NCBI GenBank assembly: GCA_011634665.1
Contig: WAEK01000008.1
Coordinates: 427,501-491,500 of the forward strand
Source of the DNA: Mortierella sp. BCC40632
Lineage: Eukaryota; Mortierellomycota; Mortierellomycetes; Mortierellales; Mortierellaceae
Direction of reading: 5' to 3'
DNA: 64,000 nt
The position numbers and the translations under genes were made by a program. Below, piece after piece: positions 1 to 10,637 of this stretch (position 1 is its first letter; the number at the start of each line of letters is the position of its first letter). The notes beneath the pieces are model-generated. The model saw nothing but the letters and a program-made list of their open reading frames with translations. It was not told the origin of the DNA and did no database searches.

Positions 1-2443
1 ACTTGGAACTTTTTCGTTCCCGCGCTCGATGAGGCCCACAACTGGGCTTTCTACTCTTGCAACGGTTTTACTTCTGATGTCGAAGACCCTGAGACCAACT
101 TCCATGGCGCAAACCCTCTCTGGGACGATCTCCTCGCTGCACACGATGGCAAGCCCTTCCACACCATGATCGGTGGTGGAGACCAAATCTACAACGACGA
201 TGTTCTGGCTGTGCCCGAGATGGTCGAGTGGTTGGGTCTGGATCAGGAGGAGCGCATTGCGACCGAGTTTAACAACGAGAAGAAGTATGCTGTCGAGAAG
301 TACTACTTTGATCACTATTGCGAGCACTACAATACCGGAACCTACTCCAAGGCCCTGTCGCTCATCCCCTCGGTGAACACCTGGGATGACCACGATATCC
401 TTGATGGATACGGTTCCTACCCTGAGCACTACCAGCTCTGCAGCGTGATGCAAGGTAAGAAAAGAGATTGCAAGCATCAGCTGCTATTATTATTATTTTA
501 CCAGAGATTGTTCATGATGGATGAGAGACCCTTTCTTCATCTCGGACACATTTCCCTTTCCATTTAACCAGTCGGTGGAATGAGGATTAGCTGCAGGGGC
601 GGACCAAAAGTCCGTTCTGTTCGTTTCCTCGAAGGAGCCCACCTTGTGATATTCTCAGCCAGGGATTTGAGCAGAAAGAGATGCGGGCGGTCCCTTTTTT
701 TCCTCTCCGAACGTGCACTGTTCGACGCGTGGATTTTTTCTCTTTAGCCAGGATTTCGATGCATTGTCTTTGATCATCTGTTTGCTACTGCGCGGGCCGT
801 GTGAAGAGGGGATGTGATTGTGCTCTTGTGTCTGTCTCTCTGGACCTTTCTTGTCCTCCTCCATGGAAGCCTCATCCATGCTGTCCCGCTTTACTTTTAC
901 TACAGCCTCGCTATCAGATTTTTTTTTCTTTTTTTCTCTCTCTTTCTCACTTTCTCTCTCCTCGGACAATTTCTAACCGGGAATCTTTGTTTGGTGCCTG
1001 AAATTGGGTATCCCTTTCTCTCTTAAATTTAATATGACCTACGAATAGGAATCGGCGCTGCTGCAACAAAGTTCTATCTTCTCTTCCAGCAGCACTCCAA
1101 CGCTAACCAGCCTGCCAGGGCCGGTCTCATTACCTCGACCTCTGGAAAGGGCTACAACAACATTGTCCATTTCGGCAAGCGTACCCTCGTCGTCCTTCCC
1201 GACACTCGCTCTGAGCGTTCCAAGGAGACCATTCTCTCGAACGAGACCTACGAGTTGATCAATGAGCAGATTCGCGCTCGCCTCCTGCCCACCACCAAGC
1301 ACTTGATCGTCGTCTTGGGTACCCCACTGGTCTACCCTGCTCTGTCGCTCTTTGAGGACACTTTGGAGACTATGGGTGACAGCCTTTCGCGAGGAGGCAT
1401 CGTCGGCAAAATCTTTGGCAAGTGCAAGGCTTTTGACAACGTCCTTGGTCAATTCGGACCTGAATTGCTTGATGACCTGGTAAGTTGAGCCGAGGGAATA
1501 CAGGAAAGTGGGCTGTCGGGAGAGCTGCTCCGACTGAGACCAAAAAAGAAAGAAAGAAAGAAGGAGAAGGAGAGAAAGGGTTGAAGACTGTGGACCATGC
1601 ACATCATCCGTTGAAAAAGAGAGTTTTTGAGAAAAAGAGAGATCTTTGACCAAAAGCGCCTAACGCATCGGGTGCAAGACACAGCCCGCCAAGGTCTGGG
1701 AGGAGGAGGGGAAAGATGGAGTGAAGAGGGGCTCTCAGCGATCAATTCCATGGTGTTTTGGCAGACTGCCTCGCCCCTTCTGGCTGAGTTTCTTTTGTGC
1801 AGTGGGAGCATGACGCTTCTGTCATGAGCTAGCGGGAGAGAGAGAGTGGTACAACAGGATACAATTGAGGGCTGAGTATTCCAGTGTCACATACTCCTCT
1901 CTTTGCAGGGACCCTCCCAGTGATATGAATCCCGGGCCGAACGACCAACCGATTCTATGAGACAGTCGAGAAGATTACGGAGCTAACACTACTTCGGAAC
2001 TATTTCGTACCTAGGTCGATTCGTGGGCATGCAACATCCACACTGAGGAGAAGCGCAAGTTTGTCGAGCTCCTCCAGGCCATTGCTGCCTCGCGCGGTGT
2101 CCGTGTCACCTTTGTTGGCGGAGATGTAAGTCCAATGTTTTCTTCTCACAAAAGCCATGACAAGTGCAGAAATGAGACACGCCCAAGTTGCAAGATTTTT
2201 TTTTTTTTTTTTTCACACACTTACACTCACATACCCTCTCAACTCTTAGGTCCACATTGGAGGTGCTGGTCGCCTGTTCTCCACTGGCAGCACGGACTTC
2301 CTTCGTGATCCCTATCACATGACCCAGGTCGTCTCCTCAGCTATTGTCAAGTAAGTTGAAACCCGTCATCGACCATGTTAGATTTGCTCGCCTGTATTCT
2401 TTTGAGGCCAACCTACACTCGTTTCCTAACCATCTTATCCTTC

Positions 2444-2479
<36 letters not shown>

Positions 2480-2791
2480 CTATCAAACACTCTTTAATGG
2501 AACAGTGGTCCACCACCCGGTGCTGTCGTCTCGGCTCTTCACAAGTCGGCCAAGACCTACCCCTTGAACGACTTCACTTCTGAGGAGATGACTGAGGTCT
2601 TTAACCAGGATGTGACTGGAGAGGATCTTGAGCACAAGATGTTGCTCAACCGTCGTAACTGGTGCGAGGTCCGTGAGCTCTCGGGTGCCGAGCTCGAGTT
2701 CACGATCCGTGTCGAGAACCCTGACCACGTTGGTACCAAGAAGTACCCCATCTTGGTTCACCGTTTGGAGGTTGAACAGCGTGAACAATAA
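1..2791 (+). CDS. PhoD-like metallophosphatase, 5' end outside window
   Basis: Five exons are visible: 1-454, 1049-1479, 2015-2125, 2250-2350 and 2506-2791. They give 460 residues up to the TAA stop, and the reading frame is already open at base 1, so the N-terminus lies upstream. All junctions are GT-AG and keep frame. The protein carries metallophosphatase signatures of the PhoD-like fungal family: GGGDQIYND (about residues 58-66 of the visible part), NTWDDHDILDGYGSYP (126-141), and a late FVGGDVHIGG whose Asp and His are expected metal ligands. The second intron separates QFGPELLDDL from VDSWACNIHTEEKR. Family members hydrolyse phosphodiester or phosphomonoester bonds; the substrate cannot be told here. 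Two introns exceed 500 nt and contain CT- and T-rich runs. The gene is convergent with the polyprenol reductase gene. Confidence 0.88.
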
Positions 2792-3109
2792 GTGGAAGAA
2801 AAAAAAGATAAGAAAAAAAAAAAAAAAAGAAAAAAAAAGCGCGCACACAAACACACACTCTCTGTACAGTTTCACTGGAGGCAGATACATCTGTCTTCTC
2901 GTCATTGAATAAAAGAAACACCAATATGAACGGACAAATTTTGAGGCAGTCTTTTTTTTTTTTTTTTTTTTTATCTTTATGCATTGTAGCTGAGAGTGAG
3001 AGTAATGGTGTTCCTCCCAGTGGCAACACCTCTCTACGTATTAAGAATAAGAGGAGCAGAGAAGGTGTATTAACAGAGAGAGAAAAAGAGAGAAAGGGGG
3101 TCAAGTTCC
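2792..3109. other. Convergent 3' UTR spacer
   Basis: This 318-nt spacer lies between two convergent genes. It holds an A-rich run after 2800, the AATAAA above and a T-run at about 2951-2971. I see no gene in it. Confidence 0.7.
2908..2913 (+). promoter_or_regulatory. Poly(A) signal AATAAA for the PhoD-like gene
   Basis: AATAAA lies 117 nt downstream of the TAA stop at 2789-2791 and precedes a T-run near 2951. Position and motif fit a cleavage/polyadenylation signal. Not experimentally supported. Confidence 0.5.
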
Positions 3110-4603
3110 TCAATACACAAAAGGAATCAAAATCTTTCGTGAATGTCTTGTTCTGGACGTTCGGGGGTTTTCCGTCCCTTCCTTGACATCTTTGCTTCCT
3201 GTAGTCGAATTGGCTGAGGTACTAACTGACGGATCAAAATACTGTTCTCCGAAACGAGCGCGATACCACTGATCTGTCTCTCGAGCAATGATTCCAAGAT
3301 TTACAACGACCCAGATCCACGCAAAGAGCAACGTTGGAATCTTTTCTAGACCCGGTCGTGTCCAACACGACAAAGATCCAATTGTCTCCAACAAAGAGGT
3401 CGAACTTTGCAAGAGTGTCGAGGAAATAGATCCGGCGGTCGTCATCAGGAAGAGTGCAAAATAGATAACCATCTCGGCCGTGTAGTGAGGCGTCACCATA
3501 TACTCAAACCAGTCACCAAAAGGAACTCTGTAATCGGGGGACGACGATTTTTCTCCTTGACTTGAACGATCTTTTTTGTTGTTCATTGCTGTGGTGGGTG
3601 TCCGAAGGTTGGCCAAGATCCGATGGCATTGGTATTGATGCCATGAAGCCCAGAGGAACAATCCAACACCAAAGCCAAGAAGCCAGTTCCTTAACGCATG
3701 GGCTTCCACTCCAACAACCCGATGTCCTGTCCAAGAGGATTCGGACAAAGGGGACAACAAGGATTCTACATAATCGATCCAGAGGGCAGGGGCAAATGCA
3801 CCATAGAACGAGATTCCAACGAGGTAATGCCCCAGATGGATCGTGGCTTTGGCTGAGGGTCGTTCCAGGAACCAAGATTCATACCAGCGGCGAATCACAT
3901 GAATTTGATAACAGGCCATCGCCACCAGAATCTCAGTGGGTAATAAAAGCATCCCTGAAAGGAGCACGGAGCCCTTCTTATCCTGAAAAGACCGACTAGG
4001 CATGAGTGGATCAGGTATCGTGATATGAGCAGATGGCATGATGCGGAGTTGATGGAGGAGTGTCAGGATGCTCCAGAGTGGATGAGTTGAGCCCAGGGTG
4101 GTATCGACTGCTGTCAAGAAGGTATTCCTGGAGCCGCCATTGGTATAGCTGTCGCTGTTACTGTTACTGCTGTTGAGCCAAAGGTAGTAGAATAGATCGA
4201 GCGAAAGATAGAACATCCAGAGGGTGGCCACAACGTAAAAATGTGCGAACCAATTCTTGGGAACTCGGATTGAGTGAACCCAATCCAGTAGAGAGAACTC
4301 TCTCTTTAGTCGAGAATCAGGATCAATTGGCTTTGGTTTGACGCCACTTTGTTGTGCAGAGGCTGGCTGCTGAGGTGTCGAGGTATGGTCAGAGCTAGAG
4401 TCTACAATGTCCTGGACGACCGGATCCAGCTTGCCATAAGTTAGGATTGAGTTCCGAAGAGGAGGTAGAATCGCGGTGAGTATGGCGGTGGTAGAAATGA
4501 GGATGAAGTAGAATCGGATCAGGGACGAGAGTCGGGGGATGAACGGCTCCCATTGAGTAAGGAAGTCCTTTATCAACTGGGAGGTATCTGCTGAACTGTT
4601 CAT
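3110..4603 (-). CDS. DFG10: Polyprenol reductase (SRD5A3/Dfg10 family)
   Basis: One uninterrupted frame of 497 residues runs from ATG 4603 to the stop ending at 3110. The family reduces the alpha-isoprene unit of polyprenol, feeding dolichol for N-glycosylation in the ER membrane. Diagnostic segments appear in order: an N-terminal membrane helix (about 30-55) followed by LTYGK; VPKNWFAHFYVV (114-125); a helix then HVIRRWYESWFLERPSA (235-251); HLGHYLVGISFYG (256-268); PFGDWFEYMVTPHYTAEM (361-378); WYRARFG (446-452); and the C-terminal KILIPFVY, the expected ending of the 5-alpha-reductase fold. At 497 residues it is longer than human SRD5A3 because of Ser/Asn-rich loops near 70-95 and 145-160. 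It is convergent with the PhoD-like gene and divergent from the F-box gene. An orthologue call is likely because the VPK and GDWFEY signatures separate it from steroid and enoyl-CoA reductases. Confidence 0.85.
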   Translation of the reverse strand: MNSSADTSQLIKDFLTQWEPFIPRLSSLIRFYFILISTTAILTAILPPLRNSILTYGKLDPVVQDIVDSSSDHTSTPQQPASAQQSGVKPKPIDPDSRLKREFSLLDWVHSIRVPKNWFAHFYVVATLWMFYLSLDLFYYLWLNSSNSNSDSYTNGGSRNTFLTAVDTTLGSTHPLWSILTLLHQLRIMPSAHITIPDPLMPSRSFQDKKGSVLLSGMLLLPTEILVAMACYQIHVIRRWYESWFLERPSAKATIHLGHYLVGISFYGAFAPALWIDYVESLLSPLSESSWTGHRVVGVEAHALRNWLLGFGVGLFLWASWHQYQCHRILANLRTPTTAMNNKKDRSSQGEKSSSPDYRVPFGDWFEYMVTPHYTAEMVIYFALFLMTTAGSISSTLLQSSTSLLETIGSLSCWTRPGLEKIPTLLFAWIWVVVNLGIIARETDQWYRARFGEQYFDPSVSTSANSTTGSKDVKEGTENPRTSRTRHSRKILIPFVY

Positions 4604-4841
4604 GGTAAAGGCTCGAGATGAGGATCCTGGGTCCCAGAGAATGAATGGGGATCAAAGAAAGAAGAAAAAGGGAGGAAACAATTGATGGGATCTCTTGGAA
4701 GAGCGAGGCTCCTTCCGGGGCTTTTCGGGTCATTTGTCCATGCTCCTCTCAGCCGAGATGCGGCTCTTTTTTTTGTTTTTTTCATTTAACACTTCTTCGG
4801 CCTACTTCCTGACTTGTCATCATCATCGTCCTGAAAGTGAA

Positions 4842-4874
<33 letters not shown>

Positions 4875-5139
4875 AAGACAATCATCGTGCAGGTGTACAC
4901 CGTGCGTTTATTCAAGCTTGATTTGAGCCTGCACTCAAGAGAGTGGGCGCAAGGCACAAAATGGCTGGTGCTCACTGCTTTTCACCTCTATATCAAACAC
5001 AGCAGCTCACTAGATAAAAAAGAGTGTGAAGGGAAAAAAAAGAAAAAGAAAAAGAAAGAAAAAGAAAAAGATAAAGAAAGAGAAAAGTTTTTCTTCTTCT
5101 TTTTCTTCTTCATCTCATTTCCCATTCCTCTTCATTCAG
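4604..5139. other. Divergent promoter region with A30 tract
   Basis: This 536-nt spacer is shared by the 5' ends of the polyprenol reductase (-) and F-box (+) genes. It contains an unbroken run of 30 A at 4843-4872 and an A/G-rich stretch at about 5033-5090. Poly(dA:dT) in fungal promoters commonly disfavours nucleosomes; whether it does so here is inference. No clear TATA box was seen. Confidence 0.6.
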
Positions 5140-7253
5140 ATGCAAATGCCCGTCAAACAACCACTGCTGCCCCCAGAGTGCTGGCATCTCGTTATCCAGT
5201 TCCTGGCTTGCAGTGGTGAGCGAGAGACCCTGGTCACGCTGCTTCTTGTCAGCAGGACTATCCATCATTGGACTCTAGTCGAAATGTACCGAGACCCTTT
5301 CCGCCTTGTCCACAACGGGCCGATGCTAGTCCGGCTCCTCGAACATCTCTTGACCTTTGCTTCTAACCCTGGCACGCAAACCCCACGATGGACAGGTAAT
5401 ATAGAGAACTTTGGCCCATCCCCCTTACCCTTACACCCCGAGAATCAAACAATCTCACCTCTATTGTAAAAAAAAACAATCTTGGCTCATCACTCGTCCT
5501 ATTTCAAGGTTTCGTCTCAAAATCATTAGGGAGACTCAAGCGGTTGTTCGATGTGTCCAAGCCTTTGTTACCCTCCAACCATCTGTCATTACTCCGCACT
5601 ATCCATTTCCAAAGACATCATCTTGAAGAGGCTGCCATCTATTTGAAAACGGAACGGAGCTCTCTGGTTTCACATCGACGTGTTTTTCCTTTCTCACCCT
5701 CAGAGTTCCAAGTCTTTGCCACCTTGGCATTGACAAGGGCGGTTGCGGAGCAAATCCATACTTTGACGATCCCTTTAAGCGATATTTCTCGATTTTTAAA
5801 ATCGGTGAATCTCTTTGAATCGTTACGAGAGGTCGTTTTTGATGCCACCCCTCCGATTGAGATAAAAGGATCCACTGAACCATGCTACTATAACACCTCA
5901 AATCAAAAATACACACCCTCCGTTTTAACTTTTGTACGACAACACACAAAGATCTTCAAAGGGGTTCTCCGATCCGTCGATTATTTAAACAATGGCGACA
6001 CTTCCTTGGAATACTTGACACATCCACAGTTACTCGAGATGATGACCGTCCTCCCACCGTTAACTCAACCAAAGCATCTCTCAGGTCTTTCACTTGCTCA
6101 GAGCATTGTCCTCTCAGATAACACAGATCTCAAGTCGGTCAGAACAATCTCGCTGAAAGACAACAATGCAATCTATCTCGAAGTTGTCACATCCAAGCCC
6201 TTTTTATTTCACCAGTGTCGAAACCTAAATTACTTGCAATGGATGGTCTTTTCTCAGGACGAGTTTGATTGGGCTGTTCAGGAACGATACGAGTGGGATC
6301 GCTATTACAGACTTCCGTCCGACTCTCGAGGCGACACATCTCCCCCACCACCCGTACCACTCAAGACCATCATTCTAAAGATTGCAGCCAATGTCTCTCC
6401 AAGGGTCATGGACGACGCTGTATTTGCCTTTTCGAAAACTCTGAATAGACTCTGTCTCAACTTTGGAGAGTTGTCCAATATAAGAAGGTGTTCGATCGAT
6501 AGCATCAAGGGCTCCAGATGGACCCATATATGCGTTGGTCAGAACTGGCCCACTCTTCCCAATCTCTCTAGTCTCCAGATCGAGGGTCATGGCGAAGAGC
6601 GCATCTGGCTCTTGCCCGAGGCTCTCCACAGTGCCCTAGTGACATTAAGTGTTGTCGAGAAACAAACGATTGAGGACCTTGGAGATTCATCCGAGGCCGA
6701 GGCTGCATGGATTACACCTACCAAGCTTCCTCGACTCAAAAAGTTGACCTTGCTTGGAACACCTGCCGTGACTTTTCACCCGGATACATTGTTTAGTACC
6801 TCGGAACTAGAGGAGTTGACTTTGGGGACACGATACCGATATTCGGACTTGATTGAAAAAGTGAGCTATTCATTCCGATCGATGGACGACGATGTTCACT
6901 GGAAACATGAGAAACTATGGACACGCGATGCGCGATGGGATTGGCCTCTCCCTCGATTGACTCATTTAGAGTTGGAAGGGATTTTTGCAAGCACGTTTCA
7001 ATTTCAATGGCTGGACCATTGCCCGGCTCTCAAGCATCTTTCTCTCTCGACAGGTCAAGATTCACCACGGATGATCAGAGCAAGGGACTTGGAGCGGAAC
7101 ACGACATATATAGTTCACCATTCTTTAGAGAGACTAAGGGTTTCGGGTTCCATGACAGTCTTGAAAGAGGCTTTGATAGTGATGAAGGAAAGGGTGTTTC
7201 CAAATATTATTGAGCTCGACGTTGGGAAAAAGGATCCAATTTGGCTCTGTTAG
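5140..7253 (+). CDS. F-box / leucine-rich-repeat-like protein
   Basis: Two exons, 5140-5395 and 5509-7253, with phase-1 GT-AG borders, give 666 residues. ATG 5140 was chosen because it opens the F-box-like segment directly. Residues about 8-45 (LPPECWHLVIQFLA ... LLLVSRTIHHWTLVEMYRDP) match the F-box pattern: Leu-Pro start, two helices, and a Val-Ser-Arg followed by a Trp. The rest is rich in regularly spaced Leu (LTHLELEGIF, LSSLQIEGH, LKKLTLLGTP), as in degenerate LRR receptors of SCF ubiquitin ligases. By family analogy it would bind Skp1 through the F-box and choose substrates through the LRR part; the target is unknown. Such genes are strongly expanded in Mortierella-like fungi. The N-terminal domain is divergent, so a profile search should confirm it. 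Confidence 0.7.
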
Positions 7254-7587
7254 GAGGCTGTGGATACGGCAATTACATAAAACGCAACAACAACAACAAA
7301 AAAACTATTGATAATTCTTGGTAATGGTTTGATTGAATCCAAATGGGCGGAGTGAAAAGTAGAAAGAAGATTCAATTGTCTTCATATCACAAATGAAGTC
7401 TTTTTTTTTTTGAGGTTGCTATTATTGGTAATTATTTCAAAGATGCCACAGGCTCTAGTACGATAATAGAAGCGAGTCTCAACTCTATCCAGGAGTCGAA
7501 GAAAATGAAAAAAATGAGAGAAAGAAACTCCTATGATACAGCAGAAGCAAAAGCAAAAGCAGAAGCAGAAGTAGAAGCAGAAGCAGA

Positions 7588-7625
<38 letters not shown>

Positions 7626-7663
7626 ATGAACTATGTGATTGCTGATGGACTCGAGAGGTTCCA
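7254..7663. other. Convergent 3' spacer with AGAAGC array and A33
   Basis: A gene-free 410-nt spacer between the F-box and Gag-like genes. It contains degenerate AGAAGC/AAAAGC hexamers at 7541-7590 followed at once by a run of 33 A (7591-7623). On the minus strand this is poly(T) followed by GCTTCT repeats, in the 3' region of the Gag-like gene. Confidence 0.7.
7541..7623. repeat. (AGAAGC)n microsatellite plus A33 tract
   Basis: About eight hexamers with variants AAAAGC and AGAAGT lead straight into 33 adenines. This is probably a slippage-prone simple repeat. Confidence 0.85.
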
Positions 7664-10555
7664 TCAAAAAGAGGGGCACCGATGCTTAAAATGATATGAC
7701 CCATCGTCGCAAGTAGTACATCTGGGCACCTTACAGTCCACGGTTTCATGGTTTTTAAGATGAGGACAGTTCTTGCAGTAGAGGCTTCCATCGTTTCCGC
7801 CTCCGTTCGTTTTCTTGGTTATCCTGCAGTTCTTTGTCTCGTGATTTTTAAGATCAGGACAGTTCTTGCAGTGGAGACGTCCATTGTTCCCGCCTCCTTT
7901 TGCTTTCTTGGGTGCCCTACAGTCCTTTGTATTATGATTACTGAGATGAGGACAGTTCCTGCAGAAGAGGTGTTGAGAGGCACCACCTCCGTTCGTTTTC
8001 TTGTTTTGTTTTGGATTTGGGCCCTTGGAGGCAGCGGGTAAGTGGGCCGCTTTCTTTGAGGCTGGGGCATTCTTTTTCGAAGGTGAGGCAATTTTCCTTT
8101 TTCGACCGGCATTCGACCCATAGGAAATCGACTCTTCCTCAGCAGAATCTCCATAATAACTAGCAGAGCTAGGCGTGCCTTGATTCCGCTCACGAAGCGA
8201 CTCTCCAATGAAGGCACATAATCTTCTTACCCCACGCCAGGGAACCATATTTCTGATAAATTCTGAAGGAATCTTCCTGGCAATAACATCCCTTATTTCC
8301 TGTGAGTTACTATCGTGACCTGACCGAGAGACCACTTCTTGAAGTCGTTCCCCAAACTCTTCCCATGTCTCGTCCCAATTTTCTCCTCGCTCCATCTCCT
8401 CGAGTTCTCTAAACGAATTCTCGGTGTGGATGTGAATGTGACTTTGATACAAACTGAAAACCGCCCGAGTAACCATATTTACAAAATATGGTGACATACG
8501 CGGTCCATCAATTAGTCCCATTTTCACCTGCTGCTCGAGTAGGTCAATAGAACCACTGGTGTACGTGAGACACTCGAGTCGGCCATCTAATGAACCATGG
8601 TATCGGGCTTCAAAATCGTGAGATGAGTATGAGGAGCGAGCTTGGTGCCGGAACTCGCAGTAAGATTTGTTAAAGGTGTTCTGAAGATTAAATTCTTTGA
8701 GAGCACTCATGTAATAGCCTGCAAGATCGTCCATCAATATCCAGTATGCTTCCGTGTTATGTAACAACAGTCGTGAGAGCGGTTCACGATATCCGGACTG
8801 AAGGAAGTCGATACGTAAAAGTGAGCTGTTGTAGAAATCACGGTCGTGTAGTCTGATCATCTCGTTAAGTTGGTCTCTATACCGGGACGGATTATAATGG
8901 CCACAGTCCCCAAACTTTCTGACTAATTGTGGGATTGAGTGACGGGAGAGCTGAGTGAATGGCGGAGAATCATCAATGACTTTCTCTGCGGTGGCGGTGG
9001 CAGTGGTGGTGGTAGCGGCACTCTTGTTGCTCGATGTAGTTGTTGAATAGTTGAGGCCTGGACTTGATAATCCTACATCTTTGTTCATATTGTTATTTGC
9101 AGTCGATAATGTCGAGGCTACAGGTGAATCAACCTTGCGCATCAGATCTGTCGTTGAGGTTGTGGTGGTGTTCATCGTCGCAGTTGTGGAGACCGTGAGG
9201 GGAACAAATGGGCGTGACCCAATAGTGGCCGATGTAGGGGTAGAACTGACGGAGGTAGACGCAGATGTAGATACGGCAGTAGTAGCACTTGGGGTTGTGG
9301 CCAGTGAAAGATCTCTAACTGTTGAAGATACAGTGCTAGTTGTTGCTCCAATGGCTTTTGTATTGGAGGGGGTCATTGAGACTGAAAGCGGAGTAACCGA
9401 GTATGTTATACCAGTGCTAGTGGTAGCTTTAGTGGAGAGGCCAGTGGATGGTGCAGAAGTAGCTGTTGTTCCAGTGATTTTTGTATTGAGTGGGGTCATT
9501 GAGACTGAAAGCGGAGCGATCGAATCCGATATGACGGGGGTGGGTTTAGTAGAGATGATTGAAACAGGAGTAAATGATTTGGAGACAGAGGTGGTGGCTT
9601 TCGGAGGACAAAGCCGAGAGTCCGTTGCTGAATTGGGCGTAGCTGCGTCATTGGCTGCATTGACCGGCACAGTGGAGCAGAATACGGTTGGAGCCGCAGA
9701 CTTGTTATCGATGACTGTCGCAGCGGCAGTAGAGACGTTTGCGGAACTCGTAGACAAAGTTGTGGTGGTATTCGGGGCGGCAATAGCTGGGACAATGGTC
9801 ACTGGGGCAGTCGCTGAAGTCTGTAGAATGGATGTCTCGACAGCAATAGCTGAAGAAGGCACAAGTGCTTCTGATGCCTCTGCAAAGGGCATCGATGACT
9901 GCACGTCTGAGGCCAATGAAAGCTCGGGCACTAGTGTCGCTGTTCCTGGAGAAAGAGTGGATGCCCGGTCGTCAGTTCTAGTCGTTGGCCTATTGAGACT
10001 ATCGCCTCTTTGTGTTGGGCTATCTTTATCCACATTGTGTCCTGACGTTGGACAAGAAGCAGGCCACTTGCTTTTGACCTGGTCAAACTCCTTGCTAGCC
10101 GTCTGGAGTAATGTCTGGAGACTGTCAATCTCGGCCTGGTACTCGTGGTGCCGCAGGGTGATGTTGGTTCGATGGTGGTCCAATGTCTCCTTGTCGATGG
10201 GGTCGTTGTCATTGGCATTGACCCGAATCTGTTCCCTAGGAAACCTGGACATCATGACCAAGTTCAGCTCGAGGTCCATGGCCTTTGACATATTCTCCTC
10301 AATCTTTGTTTGAAGCATACACAGGAGCCCCTTTAACTCTTCCAACGATCGAGTTGAACTGGCCATTTTGGAGGAGAAGTCATTCGGCTTAAAATGGAGT
10401 AGGGCATCGATTTCTTCCTTGAGGACCTTGCAGCAGGGCACAGAAGGGATCTCGCTCATGAGTGAGAATGTCCAATCTGCAGGGATTGAGTCGAGCGACT
10501 TTGCCCAGGCAAGTAACTCTGCATCAGTCCATTTCTCTCTGCATTCTGATGACAT
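7664..10555 (-). CDS. Orphan Gag-like protein with four CX2CX5HX4C zinc knuckles
   Basis: A single 963-residue frame without introns. Residues 1-175 are charged and probably coiled-coil. Residues about 180-525 are Ser/Thr/Ala/Val-rich low complexity with an imperfect repeat around PLSVSMTPxNTK. Residues about 530-790 form a charged helical domain (VRKFGDCGHYNPSRYRDQ to FIGESLRERN) resembling retroelement capsid regions in place and composition. A basic linker holding RKRK follows. The C-terminus has four cysteine/histidine knuckles starting near 865, 896, 927 and 946, all C-X2-C-X5-H-X4-C, one residue longer than the usual C-X2-C-X4-H-X4-C. The first three are in a 31-residue repeat joined by KKxxGGG linkers. 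No protease, reverse transcriptase or integrase frame and no LTR was seen nearby. It could be a Gag remnant, a domesticated Gag, or an unrelated RNA-binding protein. Its ATG lies 82 nt after the ARMT1-like stop. Confidence 0.7.
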   Translation of the reverse strand: MSSECREKWTDAELLAWAKSLDSIPADWTFSLMSEIPSVPCCKVLKEEIDALLHFKPNDFSSKMASSTRSLEELKGLLCMLQTKIEENMSKAMDLELNLVMMSRFPREQIRVNANDNDPIDKETLDHHRTNITLRHHEYQAEIDSLQTLLQTASKEFDQVKSKWPASCPTSGHNVDKDSPTQRGDSLNRPTTRTDDRASTLSPGTATLVPELSLASDVQSSMPFAEASEALVPSSAIAVETSILQTSATAPVTIVPAIAAPNTTTTLSTSSANVSTAAATVIDNKSAAPTVFCSTVPVNAANDAATPNSATDSRLCPPKATTSVSKSFTPVSIISTKPTPVISDSIAPLSVSMTPLNTKITGTTATSAPSTGLSTKATTSTGITYSVTPLSVSMTPSNTKAIGATTSTVSSTVRDLSLATTPSATTAVSTSASTSVSSTPTSATIGSRPFVPLTVSTTATMNTTTTSTTDLMRKVDSPVASTLSTANNNMNKDVGLSSPGLNYSTTTSSNKSAATTTTATATAEKVIDDSPPFTQLSRHSIPQLVRKFGDCGHYNPSRYRDQLNEMIRLHDRDFYNSSLLRIDFLQSGYREPLSRLLLHNTEAYWILMDDLAGYYMSALKEFNLQNTFNKSYCEFRHQARSSYSSHDFEARYHGSLDGRLECLTYTSGSIDLLEQQVKMGLIDGPRMSPYFVNMVTRAVFSLYQSHIHIHTENSFRELEEMERGENWDETWEEFGERLQEVVSRSGHDSNSQEIRDVIARKIPSEFIRNMVPWRGVRRLCAFIGESLRERNQGTPSSASYYGDSAEEESISYGSNAGRKRKIASPSKKNAPASKKAAHLPAASKGPNPKQNKKTNGGGASQHLFCRNCPHLSNHNTKDCRAPKKAKGGGNNGRLHCKNCPDLKNHETKNCRITKKTNGGGNDGSLYCKNCPHLKNHETVDCKVPRCTTCDDGSYHFKHRCPSF
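7676..7963 (-). repeat. 93-nt coding tandem repeat encoding zinc knuckles
   Basis: Knuckles 1, 2 and 3 (starting at about 7963, 7870 and 7777 on the minus strand) are spaced exactly 31 codons apart. They share the frame CxNCPxLxNHxTxxC and a Lys-Lys/Gly-Gly-Gly linker. A fourth, diverged knuckle (CTTCDDGSYHFKHRC) follows 19 residues after the start of the third. This suggests recent unit duplication within the gene. Confidence 0.85.
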
Positions 10556-10637
10556 GACGCTCAGCAGATGGATGGGTATGAGATTGAGTAAAAGTTGATT
10601 CAGAGCTTTCTAAAAATGTCTAGGACTTTCTTTTTTT

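Noticed and set aside
9051..10313. 420-codon plus-strand open frame
   Set aside because: Lies antisense to the Ser/Thr/Val-rich middle of the Gag-like gene; composition is a mirror of that low complexity and no start context or family is seen.
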